DNA of 5,541 bases from an uncultured Oscillospiraceae bacterium (GCA_900770015.1 CAAGIU010000079.1:1-5541), one strand, 5' to 3'; shown: positions 1-4,589, counted from the first letter of the stretch. Notes: generated by a model not told the origin, from the letters alone. Made by a program: numbers and translations.

Positions 1-52
1 ACCCGGTTCCATGCAACGCACAGACAAATTACAATTTATCTTTCTGCAAAGT

Positions 53-94
53 AAGCGGCGTGTACTGACCTTTTTCAGCACACGCCGCTTTTTT
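53..94 (+). terminator. Intrinsic terminator of a gene left of the window
   Basis: Arms AAGCGGCGTGT (53-63) and ACACGCCGCTT (80-90) are perfectly complementary over 11 bp. Three more pairs form inside after one mismatch (CTG 65-67 with CAG 76-78), and T89-T94 gives a plus-strand U tract. The polarity says it ends a plus-strand gene whose coding part lies outside the window. On the minus strand the stem is followed only by a weak T-rich stretch, so it may also serve the convergent small gene at 100-270, less efficiently. Positions 1-52 show nothing else recognisable. Confidence 0.8.
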
Positions 95-99
95 CGTTG

Positions 100-270
100 T
101 CAATCCTTGCATTTTTCCTCACAGAGGGCTCTTTGTGCAGCGATGGTGGCAAGGGTGTCACCAAGCTGCACGAACAGAGCCCCCACCAGGTCGGTTTCTT
201 CCGCTGTAAGACCGCAGGCAATGGTGTTCGCCAAAGCGGTGACCGCCACAGTCAGATTGCAGGCATTCAT
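100..270 (-). CDS. Small cysteine-containing protein, resembles DUF6774
   Basis: A 56-residue minus-strand protein starting MNACNLTVAV and ending EEKCKD. The start at 270 is chosen because a GGGGAGG ribosome binding site sits 7 nt upstream; an upstream in-frame ATG at 321 lacks one. The sequence is mostly a helical stretch with the motif QLGDTLATIAAQRALC (residues 36-50) and four cysteines (4, 19, 50, 54). No signal peptide or clear membrane span is visible. The QLGDTLATIAAQ core resembles the short uncharacterised DUF6774 family of Clostridia as I remember it; this was not searched. No biochemical role is known. It stands alone on its strand and is convergent with whatever ends at the terminator at 53-94. 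The minus-strand promoter is unclear: only a weak TATTCT-like -10 (292-297) is visible. Confidence 0.72.
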   Translation of the reverse strand: MNACNLTVAVTALANTIACGLTAEETDLVGALFVQLGDTLATIAAQRALCEEKCKD

Positions 271-417
271 ATCCGTTCCTCCCCTTGGTTCAGAATATGC
301 TCGTCTGTGACATTCCGACACAAAAAAAGATTGGTTAGGAAAATGTTTGACATCGACTTCTTTTTCCGTTCACCCAAAATGCCTTCCCTATCAGAAGGAT
401 TGGGTTACAATATGGTC

Positions 418-446
418 TTTCCTTTCTGCGCATGCTGTGGTATGAT
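418..446 (+). promoter_or_regulatory. Candidate extended -10 promoter for the AraC gene
   Basis: TGTGGTATGAT (436-446) matches the Gram-positive TRTGN extended -10 followed by TATGAT. The best -35 at 17 bp spacing is a poor TTTCCT (418-423), which is acceptable for an extended -10 promoter. It would leave a leader of about 110 nt before the AraC start. A second candidate lies nearer the gene at 522-527. The rest of the gap 271-562 shows no further gene; the open frame across it has no ribosome binding site and no recognisable protein. Confidence 0.35.
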
Positions 447-521
447 TGCAATGGAACATAGAGAATTCCGGCTTTGGGGAAATACCGCAAGCAAAATCAA
501 GAAAATCCTTCCCTGCCGCTG

Positions 522-527
522 TATAAT
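522..527 (+). promoter_or_regulatory. Candidate -10 box close to the AraC gene
   Basis: A perfect TATAAT at 522-527 would start transcription near 534, about 30 nt before the AraC start codon. No good -35 hexamer lies 16-19 bp upstream; the sequence there is A-rich (CAAGAAAA). That would fit an activator-dependent or weak promoter, but this is inference. Confidence 0.35.
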
Positions 528-562
528 ACCTTCTGAACAGCCGAAATGAGGTGTGAAACGCT

Positions 563-1537
563 ATGAACGAATGGAACCGGGTGATTCAGCAGATGGTGTC
601 CGAAATCGATCTGTGCATCAAGGGCAAGTGTGATGAGGCCATGACCCTGACAAGCCTGTCCCGGAAGCTGGGCTATTCGGAATCTTACCTTTCCCGAAAG
701 TTCCACCAGGTTTCCGGCATGCGCCTGCGGGATTATCTGCGATATCGAGGCCTGGCCTTTGCCCTGCGGGACATCCGGGACACAGACAGCACCATTCTGG
801 AAATTGCCATGGACTACGGCTTTTCCTCCAACGAAGCCTTTACCCGTGCTTTCCGGGAGGCCTATGGTGTCACCCCCAGCGAGTATCGCAGGAATCCTGT
901 TCCAGTTGTGCTTCGCACCATCATCAAACCCTTTGACTGTTACTTAATGGGAATCGGAGGAACCGGTATGGCATCCACAAAAGAAGAGGTCAAAATTTAT
1001 TTCGTAACCATCCCCGCCCACAAATTCCTGCACATCCGCAACTACGAAAGCATCGGATACTGGGATTTCTGGCAGAAGCAATCGCAAATTCCCGGACAGG
1101 ACTGTGAAACCATCTGCGGCCTGCTGGACAGCATCCCCGGCAAATTGGATGATATGGGCGGCAGCCACGCAGACAGCGGAAGCGGTCAGGTCATGGCATT
1201 CATCAACGAACCCACCGGACGAATCTGCAGTTGGGGTATTCCTCTGGCTGAGAGCTACGGCGTCCGGCTCGCGGCGGACTACGCAGGGCCTGTGCCGGAG
1301 CAGATGCTGCTGATGGATGTGCCGGAGGGAGAGTACATCGTATTCGAGCATGGCCCCTTTGATTTTGAGACCCAGAACCAGAGTGTGGAAGCAAAGATCG
1401 AACAGGCCATGAAGGAGTTTGACTATGCCTCCAGCGGCTATGAGCTGGACAACACCCCCGGCAGAGTGTTCTACTTCCACCATGATTGTGAGCGGTACTG
1501 GAAGTACATCCGCCCCGTGCGCAAATCTGCAAAATGA
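563..1537 (+). CDS. AraC-family regulator with GyrI-like effector domain
   Basis: A 324-residue transcription factor. The N-terminal part carries the two helix-turn-helix motifs of the AraC/XylS DNA-binding domain: helix-turn-helix 1 around 28-50 (LSRKLGYSESYLSRKF) and helix-turn-helix 2 with the family signature around 78-110 (ILEIAMDYGFSS, then FTRAFREAYGVTPSEYRR). After a linker, residues about 143-320 form a GyrI-like / AraC effector-binding domain (KIYFVTIPAHKFLHIRNYES at its start, MDVPEGEYIVFEHGPF in the middle). This Rob/SbmC-like fold usually binds small hydrophobic or drug-like ligands. The DNA-binding-first order and length are typical. The start ATG has GAGGTG (548-553) 9 nt upstream. 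It is a cytoplasmic DNA-binding protein; its ligand and targets are not visible. No terminator is evident after its stop; the next promoter begins 37 nt downstream. Domain assignment is secure, ligand unknown. Confidence 0.95.
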   Translation: MNEWNRVIQQMVSEIDLCIKGKCDEAMTLTSLSRKLGYSESYLSRKFHQVSGMRLRDYLRYRGLAFALRDIRDTDSTILEIAMDYGFSSNEAFTRAFREAYGVTPSEYRRNPVPVVLRTIIKPFDCYLMGIGGTGMASTKEEVKIYFVTIPAHKFLHIRNYESIGYWDFWQKQSQIPGQDCETICGLLDSIPGKLDDMGGSHADSGSGQVMAFINEPTGRICSWGIPLAESYGVRLAADYAGPVPEQMLLMDVPEGEYIVFEHGPFDFETQNQSVEAKIEQAMKEFDYASSGYELDNTPGRVFYFHHDCERYWKYIRPVRKSAK

Positions 1538-1573
1538 ATTTTTCTATCTGATAAAAAAATTTATTGAACCTCC

Positions 1574-1604
1574 TTGACTCTCACCTTACGTCATAGTCTA
1601 TAAT
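1574..1604 (+). promoter_or_regulatory. MerR-type promoter with 19-bp spacer and operator dyad
   Basis: TTGACT (1574-1579) and TATAAT (1599-1604) are separated by 19 bp, the over-long spacing that MerR-family activators correct by untwisting DNA. The spacer carries a dyad centred on 1587: GACT (1576-1579) mirrors AGTC (1595-1598), and 8 of 11 possible pairs between 1576 and 1598 match. The core TTACGT at 1586-1591 resembles operators of TipAL/Mta-like regulators. It lies directly upstream of the MerR gene, so autoactivation in the presence of ligand is the natural reading. Confidence 0.87.
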
Positions 1605-1627
1605 CCCTCTTGACGGGAGGAAATGAT

Positions 1628-2353
1628 ATGAAAACTGTAAAAGAAGTCAGCAGCGTCACCGGCGTGAGTGTGCGCGCGCTCCACCACTATGATGCCATCG
1701 GTCTGCTGAAACCCACCCGGGTGACAGAGGCAGGCTATCGGCTGTATGACGATACAGCCCTGCGGCGTCTGCAGACCATTTTGCTCTTCCGGGAGCTGCA
1801 ATTCCCGCTGAAGGAAATCCGGGAGATTCTCGACTCCCCCGGATTCGACCAGAAGGAAGCTCTGAAGCAGCAGATCCACCTTCTGGAGCTTCAACGGCAG
1901 CACCTGGACACACTCATTTCCCATGCCCGGAAAATTCAAATGACAGGAGTGACCATTATGGACTTTACACCCTTTGATCGCAGTGAACTCGACGAATACG
2001 CCGCACAGGCAAAAGCAAGGTGGGGCAAAACCGACGCTTACAAGGAATTTGAGCAGAAAACCGCAGGCCAGTCCCCTGCCCAGATGCAGTCGGACGGTGA
2101 TGCACTGATGGCGATTTTTGCCCAGTTCGGCGCCATCCGCCACACCTCTCCTGCATCCGCAGAAGCCCAGGCACTGGTGGCCAAGCTGCAGGGATTCATT
2201 ACAGAGCACTACTACACCTGCACCAAACCGATCCTTCTCGGCCTGGGACAGATGTACATCGCCGGAGACAGCATGACCGAAAACATCGACCGTTCCGGCG
2301 GCGAAGGTACTGCCGAATTTGCCCATCAGGCAATTGATATTTACTGCAAATGA
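1628..2353 (+). CDS. MerR-family regulator with TipAS ligand-binding domain
   Basis: A 241-residue regulator. Residues 1-69 are the MerR winged helix-turn-helix (KEVSSVTGVSVRALHHYDAI, then GLLKPTRVTEAGYRLYDD). Residues about 75-105 form the dimerisation helix. Residues about 118-238 match the TipAS domain (YAAQAKARWGKTDAYKEFEQ near its start, GFITEHYYTCTKPILLGLGQ later), which in TipAL binds thiopeptide antibiotics and in Mta-type relatives senses drugs. Size fits B. subtilis Mta-like proteins. The start is ATG 1628, with GGGAGG (1615-1620) 7 nt upstream; an in-frame TTG at 1610 would place the start ahead of that site and is rejected. It is transcribed from its own 19-bp-spacer promoter and closed by its own terminator, so it is monocistronic. 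No transporter follows it, so its regulon, apart from itself, must be elsewhere. The inducing ligand cannot be read from sequence. Confidence 0.95.
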   Translation: MKTVKEVSSVTGVSVRALHHYDAIGLLKPTRVTEAGYRLYDDTALRRLQTILLFRELQFPLKEIREILDSPGFDQKEALKQQIHLLELQRQHLDTLISHARKIQMTGVTIMDFTPFDRSELDEYAAQAKARWGKTDAYKEFEQKTAGQSPAQMQSDGDALMAIFAQFGAIRHTSPASAEAQALVAKLQGFITEHYYTCTKPILLGLGQMYIAGDSMTENIDRSGGEGTAEFAHQAIDIYCK

Positions 2354-2396
2354 GCAAAGAGCCCGGGATTGCAGACCCGCATCCCGGGTGTTTTGC
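2354..2396 (+). terminator. Intrinsic terminator of the MerR gene
   Basis: The left arm 2354-2369 (GCAAAGAGCCCGGGAT) pairs with 2381-2396 (ATCCCGGGTGTTTTGC), with one mismatch and two G-U pairs. The core CCCGGGAT/ATCCCGGG is perfect, and the loop is 11 nt. The U tract is short (T2391-2394). It begins immediately after the TGA stop. Confidence 0.72.
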
Positions 2397-2436
2397 ACCG
2401 TTTCGGCCTATCCTCTGGAAAAGTAAAGAATTCTCA

Positions 2437-2465
2437 TTGACACGGCACAGTTTTGGTGGTATATT
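2437..2465 (+). promoter_or_regulatory. Strong sigma-A promoter of the rsgA leader
   Basis: A consensus TTGACA (2437-2442), a 17-bp spacer and TATATT (2460-2465), with a TG extension (TGG, 2457-2459). Transcription should start near 2472, giving a leader of about 300 nt before the GTPase start codon. It is the best constitutive-looking promoter in the window, so regulation would have to be applied after initiation. Confidence 0.87.
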
Positions 2466-2476
2466 TCTTTTGGAAA

Positions 2477-2601
2477 TGTCTGCGGAAGCAGGCAGGAAAG
2501 GAGCTTAAAAGTATGATTGTTCGTGAGGTCGTCACCGGCTAACTGAATATGGGCGTGAACAAAACGGGAGGCGGAAGCCTTCTGATTTGGTGCGCCGTTT
2601 T
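2477..2601 (+). promoter_or_regulatory. Leader RNA hairpins, candidate antiterminator elements
   Basis: Three pairings are visible. (a) TGTCTGC/GCAGGCA (2477-2483/2488-2494) closes on a GGAA loop just ahead of the leader-peptide RBS. (b) GGAGGC/GCCTTC (2567-2572/2577-2582) also closes on GGAA. (c) AAAACGG (2561-2567) pairs with CCGTTTT (2595-2601). Two segments could instead pair with the left arm of the terminator at 2627-2666: CTGCGG (2480-2485) with CCGCAG (2627-2632), and TTGG-T-GCGC (2587-2595, one bulged T) with GCGCCCAA (2636-2643). These are by-eye pairings without energies; which ones form is unknown. Confidence 0.42.
2513..2542 (+). CDS. Nine-residue leader peptide MIVREVVTG
   Basis: ATG ATT GTT CGT GAG GTC GTC ACC GGC TAA follows an ideal AAAGGAG (2497-2503) at 9 nt spacing and lies about 40 nt after the predicted transcription start. 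A strong RBS on so short a frame, followed by a terminator before the real gene, is the layout of leader peptides that sense ribosome stalling (as for erm, cat and tet(M)-type genes). The peptide has no run of one regulatory amino acid, so classical amino-acid attenuation is unlikely; stalling by a drug or general slowing of translation would fit better. The stop codon (2540-2542) lies inside the left arm of the inverted repeat 2538-2692, so a terminating ribosome would mask it. The sequence does not match a leader peptide I know. Confidence 0.6.
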   Translation: MIVREVVTG

Positions 2602-2692
2602 AAGTAACCTTTCGTATATGTGGAAGCCGCAGTATGCGCCCAATTGCGAGGGCTGCTTTGCTGCGGTATTTTTGCGCCCATTTTCAGTTAGC
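2538..2692. repeat. 18-bp near-perfect inverted repeat bracketing the attenuator
   Basis: GCTAACTGAATATGGGCG (2538-2555) is the reverse complement of CGCCCATTTTCAGTTAGC (2675-2692) at 17 of 18 positions; the mismatch is T2548/T2682. Pairing could continue inward with wobbles and gaps into the terminator U tract and its CTGCGG arm. The element spans 155 bp and contains the terminator at 2627-2673. CGCCCA also occurs at 2637-2642, so the left arm has two possible partners. It may be an RNA switch or a small inverted-repeat element (MITE-like); no clear target duplication flanks it apart from the TA dinucleotides inside the arms. Confidence 0.8.
2627..2673 (+). terminator. Attenuator terminator upstream of rsgA
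   Basis: CCGCAG (2627-2632) pairs with CTGCGG (2661-2666). Inside it GCGCCC (2636-2641) pairs with GGGC-T-GC (2650-2656, one bulged T), leaving an 8-nt loop. A U5 tract (2669-2673) follows after TA. It stands about 100 nt before the GTPase start and after the leader peptide, with no gene to terminate upstream, so an attenuator role is more plausible than a simple gene end. Confidence 0.75.
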
Positions 2693-2719
2693 GAACGGAT
2701 CGGAAAGGAGTGTTGTACT

Positions 2720-2866
2720 ATGACAATTTCTACACCTGCCAACCCATCACAACTGAATTTGGAGGAAAATACAAATGAATTTAACCGATTACGGCTATGT
2801 GCCCAATACAGAAAACCTGTCCGGCATCCCCGCCCGGGTCACCGCAGTTCACAAAGAACGCTATGA
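2720..2866 (+). CDS. Possible second upstream ORF overlapping rsgA
   Basis: A 48-codon frame starting MTISTPANPSQLNLEENTNE. It has a good AAGGAG (2705-2710) 9 nt upstream and ends 92 nt inside rsgA in another frame. The part beyond 2775 has no protein-like character and merely shadows the GTPase. If translated, its ribosomes would pass through the rsgA RBS and start, coupling or interfering with rsgA initiation. Alternatively the first 20 codons are a relic of a longer rsgA N-terminus separated by a frameshift. I recognise no family. The good RBS is the only real support. Confidence 0.33.
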   Translation: MTISTPANPSQLNLEENTNEFNRLRLCAQYRKPVRHPRPGHRSSQRTL

Positions 2867-3797
2867 GATCGTCTGCCAGCATGGCATCACCCATGCACGG
2901 CTGAAGACCAAAGAATACTACCGTGAGGACGAAGTATTCCCCACCGTTGGTGATTTTGTGATGATCCAGTATGTCCCCAACGGAGACAGTCTGATCACCG
3001 CCACCCTGCCCCGCAGAACCTTCTTCTCCCGCCGGGAGCCGGGCCCCATTCCCAGGGATCAGGCGGTTGCGGCAAATTTCGACTATGTATTCATCATGCA
3101 GTCGCTGAACCTGGACTTTAATCCCAAGCGGCTGGAGCGATACCTTACCCTGGCCTGGCAGTCCGGGGCGACCCCTGTGATCCTGCTGACCAAGGCAGAC
3201 CTTGCGGACGACTATTGGGAGTATCTGTGCCAGGTGGAGCGGGTTGCCGCCGGGGTTGACACCCATGTGGTCAGCGCCCACACCGGTTACGGTCTGGAAC
3301 GGCTGAAGGTCTATCTGCAGCCGGGGAAAACCCTGGTGTTCCTGGGCTCCTCCGGTGTGGGCAAGTCCAGTCTTGTCAACGCCCTGGCAGGAGAGACCAT
3401 CATGACGGTGAACGGCATCCGGGAGGATGACTCCAAGGGCCGTCACACCACCACCCACCGTCAGCTCATCCGGCTGAACTGCGGCGCCATGATTATTGAT
3501 ACCCCGGGTATGCGGGAGCTGGGTATGTGGGAGGTATCCGAGGGTCTTTCCGATGCCTTTGCCGACGTGGAGCAGTTCCTGGGAAGATGCCGCTTCTCCG
3601 ACTGCACCCACAGCGGTGAGCCCGGCTGTGCCATCCGCGCCGCCATCGCGCAGGGTGAACTGGAGCTTTCCCGCTGGGAGAGCTACCAAAAGCTGAAGGA
3701 AGAATCCGTGGACAAAGACGAAATGCTCCGCCGCAAGCGGGAATGGAGCAAAGGCGTTGCGAAATATTCAAAGCAACGGAAGAAAGAAATCTGGTAA
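2775..3797 (+). CDS. rsgA: RsgA-type circularly permuted ribosomal GTPase
   Basis: A 340-residue RsgA/YjeQ/YloQ-family GTPase; members act in 30S ribosomal subunit maturation in the cytoplasm. Residues about 18-85 form the OB-fold. The permuted GTPase motifs follow in the diagnostic order: G4 as TKAD (139-142), G5 near VSAHTG (166-171), the P-loop GSSGVGKSSL (191-200), the G2 threonines in GRHTTTHRQL (222-231) and G3 as DTPGMREL (242-249). The zinc knuckle C272, C277, H279, C285 comes next, then a basic tail (RRKREWSKGVAKYSKQRKKE). G4 has Thr where GTPases usually have Asn. The start has GGAGG (2761-2765) 9 nt upstream. Canonical Firmicute rsgA sits by the prkC/rpe genes; here it is solitary behind a leader-peptide attenuator, so it may be an inducible second copy. 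That is inference. Family identification is secure. Confidence 0.95.
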   Translation: MNLTDYGYVPNTENLSGIPARVTAVHKERYEIVCQHGITHARLKTKEYYREDEVFPTVGDFVMIQYVPNGDSLITATLPRRTFFSRREPGPIPRDQAVAANFDYVFIMQSLNLDFNPKRLERYLTLAWQSGATPVILLTKADLADDYWEYLCQVERVAAGVDTHVVSAHTGYGLERLKVYLQPGKTLVFLGSSGVGKSSLVNALAGETIMTVNGIREDDSKGRHTTTHRQLIRLNCGAMIIDTPGMRELGMWEVSEGLSDAFADVEQFLGRCRFSDCTHSGEPGCAIRAAIAQGELELSRWESYQKLKEESVDKDEMLRRKREWSKGVAKYSKQRKKEIW

Positions 3798-3883
3798 CCC
3801 AGCAATTCCGGGATGATTCGTTTCAGTCGCATGTATATTCTCTTCGTTCTTCGCAGACACTACTCCAAAAAGGAGCAAATGCG

Positions 3884-4177
3884 ATGAACGACCACAGTCT
3901 TGCAAAGAATACCCTGGATCAGATTCCTGAAGCCAAGCGCAACGCCAAACACATCATTGGGCTTGTGAAGGAGGGCGGCAGAATCACCGGATACCGGCTA
4001 TCCGACGAATCCTTCGTTTCCAAGCCCGAAGCGGTTTCCATGGCAAAGCAGGGTCAGATTTCCGGCGTCGGCATCGCCCACCGGGGAGATACGGAATATC
4101 TGAAATCCATTCCCAACGGAAACGAGAACGACAATCTGGGAAATCTTCCCTCAGTTTCTCCCAAGTCTCAAGTATAG
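3884..4177 (+). CDS. DUF3892 domain protein
   Basis: A 97-residue protein. Residues about 24-92 match the DUF3892 pattern: IIGLVKEGGRITGYRLSDES, then a lysine-rich SKPEAVSMAKQGQISGVGIA, then DTEYLKSIPNG and the conserved NLGNLPSVS (84-92). DUF3892 proteins are small, soluble and of unknown function, common in Firmicutes. The start is ATG 3884, with AGGAG (3871-3875) 8 nt upstream; the in-frame ATG at 3743 lies inside rsgA, has no ribosome binding site and adds non-family sequence. It lies 86 nt downstream of rsgA with no terminator between, so it could be co-transcribed. A weak TATATT at 3834-3839 might be a separate promoter. It ends in a strong hairpin at 4185-4215. Confidence 0.9.
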   Translation: MNDHSLAKNTLDQIPEAKRNAKHIIGLVKEGGRITGYRLSDESFVSKPEAVSMAKQGQISGVGIAHRGDTEYLKSIPNGNENDNLGNLPSVSPKSQV

Positions 4178-4184
4178 TCCCTTC

Positions 4185-4215
4185 TCCCTGCCCCCTGTAT
4201 ACCAGGGGGCAGGGG
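4185..4215 (+). terminator. Strong 3' hairpin after the DUF3892 gene, no U tract
   Basis: CCCTGCCCCCTG (4186-4197) pairs perfectly with CAGGGGGCAGGG (4203-4214) around a 5-nt loop; a T-G wobble extends it at 4185/4215. The following bases are CAGATCTGTC with no T run, so it is not a textbook intrinsic terminator in either direction. It may stabilise the mRNA end or pause polymerase. The remaining gap to 4347 has T-rich patches (4272-4278, 4291-4296) but no convincing promoter or gene. Confidence 0.45.
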
Positions 4216-4347
4216 CAGATCTGTCTGTTCCGCCTTTTCCGACGAAAACCAATAAAATCCAAAATATCCCTTATTTTTGCATGAAAATCATTCTTTAATC
4301 ACTTCTTTGATCCAATTCCGATCATAATGAATGAGGAGGAATCCTGC

Positions 4348-4554
4348 ATGGAAAAGTTCATTCCCTACGAAAAGCTGTCCAAAAAGGAAAAGCGCAGGCT
4401 GGATGCTGCCAAACGCGGCACCTGGGGCAAAATCAATCCCGTCACCCGAAAGCCGCGCAGCAGCAAAGCCTATAACCGCGCAAAAGCACAGAATTGGAAG
4501 AAAGGTCTTCCCGATTCTGTGCTTTTTCTATCTGCACAATTCGTTGCAGCGTAA
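4348..4554 (+). CDS. Small very basic protein, candidate ribosome-rescue-type factor
   Basis: 68 codons. The start ATG 4348 is chosen because GGAGG (4335-4339) sits 8 nt upstream; the in-frame ATG at 4327 precedes that site. Residues 1-52 are strongly basic (18 Lys/Arg, 4 Asp/Glu): MEKFIPYEKLSKKEKRRLDA, then GTWGKINPVTRKP (24-36) and KAYNRAKAQNWKK (40-52). From residue 53 the character changes to a hydrophobic tail, SVLFLSAQFVAA. The YEKLSKK / GTWG-NPVTRK pattern looks like a small conserved Clostridia protein of unknown function that I have seen but cannot name. A strong intrinsic terminator (4482-4527) lies inside the frame before the TAA, so most transcripts should end near codon 60 without a stop codon. 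ArfA and BrfA, the tmRNA-backup rescue factors, are controlled this way and are likewise small and basic. The rescue role is inferred from architecture, not from homology. Alternative: a gene that lost its original stop codon. Confidence 0.82.
   Translation: MEKFIPYEKLSKKEKRRLDAAKRGTWGKINPVTRKPRSSKAYNRAKAQNWKKGLPDSVLFLSAQFVAA
4482..4527 (+). terminator. Intrinsic terminator inside the small basic gene's reading frame
   Basis: AAAAGCACAGAAT (4482-4494) is the perfect complement of ATTCTGTGCTTTT (4514-4526). Inside it GGAAGA (4496-4501) pairs with TCTTCC (4506-4511) around an AAGG loop, with a T-G wobble and one bulged C between. T4523-4527 is the U tract. This is the strongest terminator in the window. 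Transcripts ending at 4527 stop exactly after codon 60 of the gene starting at 4348, 25 nt before the last stop-codon base would be reached at 4552-4554. Confidence 0.88.
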
Positions 4555-4589
4555 TTAGGCGTCCCCGCAGCTTTTTTCCTTTTCCGAAA

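Noticed and set aside
97..549. 150-codon plus-strand frame before the AraC gene
   Set aside because: Overlaps the small minus-strand gene antisense, lacks an RBS, and shows no protein-like pattern.
944..1483. 179-codon minus-strand frame within the AraC gene
   Set aside because: Antisense shadow; no family resemblance and no promoter or RBS.
1610..1630. TTG start at 1610 for the MerR gene
   Set aside because: The GGGAGG RBS (1615-1620) lies downstream of it and fits ATG 1628; MerR proteins normally start right before the KEVS-type helix.
1598..2398. 266-codon minus-strand open frame opposite the MerR gene
   Set aside because: Antisense shadow of a secure MerR/TipAS gene; cysteine-rich, low-complexity translation without a recognisable domain.
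2549..2719. ATG 2549 as the start of a 105-residue protein
   Set aside because: No Shine-Dalgarno sequence, the frame runs through a terminator and a long inverted repeat, and the translation shows no recognised domain; kept only as a possible reinitiation frame.
2781..3689. 302-codon minus-strand open frame opposite rsgA
   Set aside because: Fully antisense to a secure RsgA protein, no ribosome binding site, and a composition typical of reverse-frame shadows (His, Gly, Gln rich).
3743..3886. Upstream start at 3743 for the DUF3892 gene
   Set aside because: It lies within rsgA, has no RBS and adds 47 non-family residues; ATG 3884 has AGGAG at 8 nt.
4323..4328. CATAAT as a -10 box for the small basic gene
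   Set aside because: The start of transcription would fall on the RBS itself, and no -35 is present.
4331..4558. Alternative plus-strand frame over the small basic gene
   Set aside because: Shifted frame without an RBS; the basic GTWG/NPVTRK frame has GGAGG at proper spacing.
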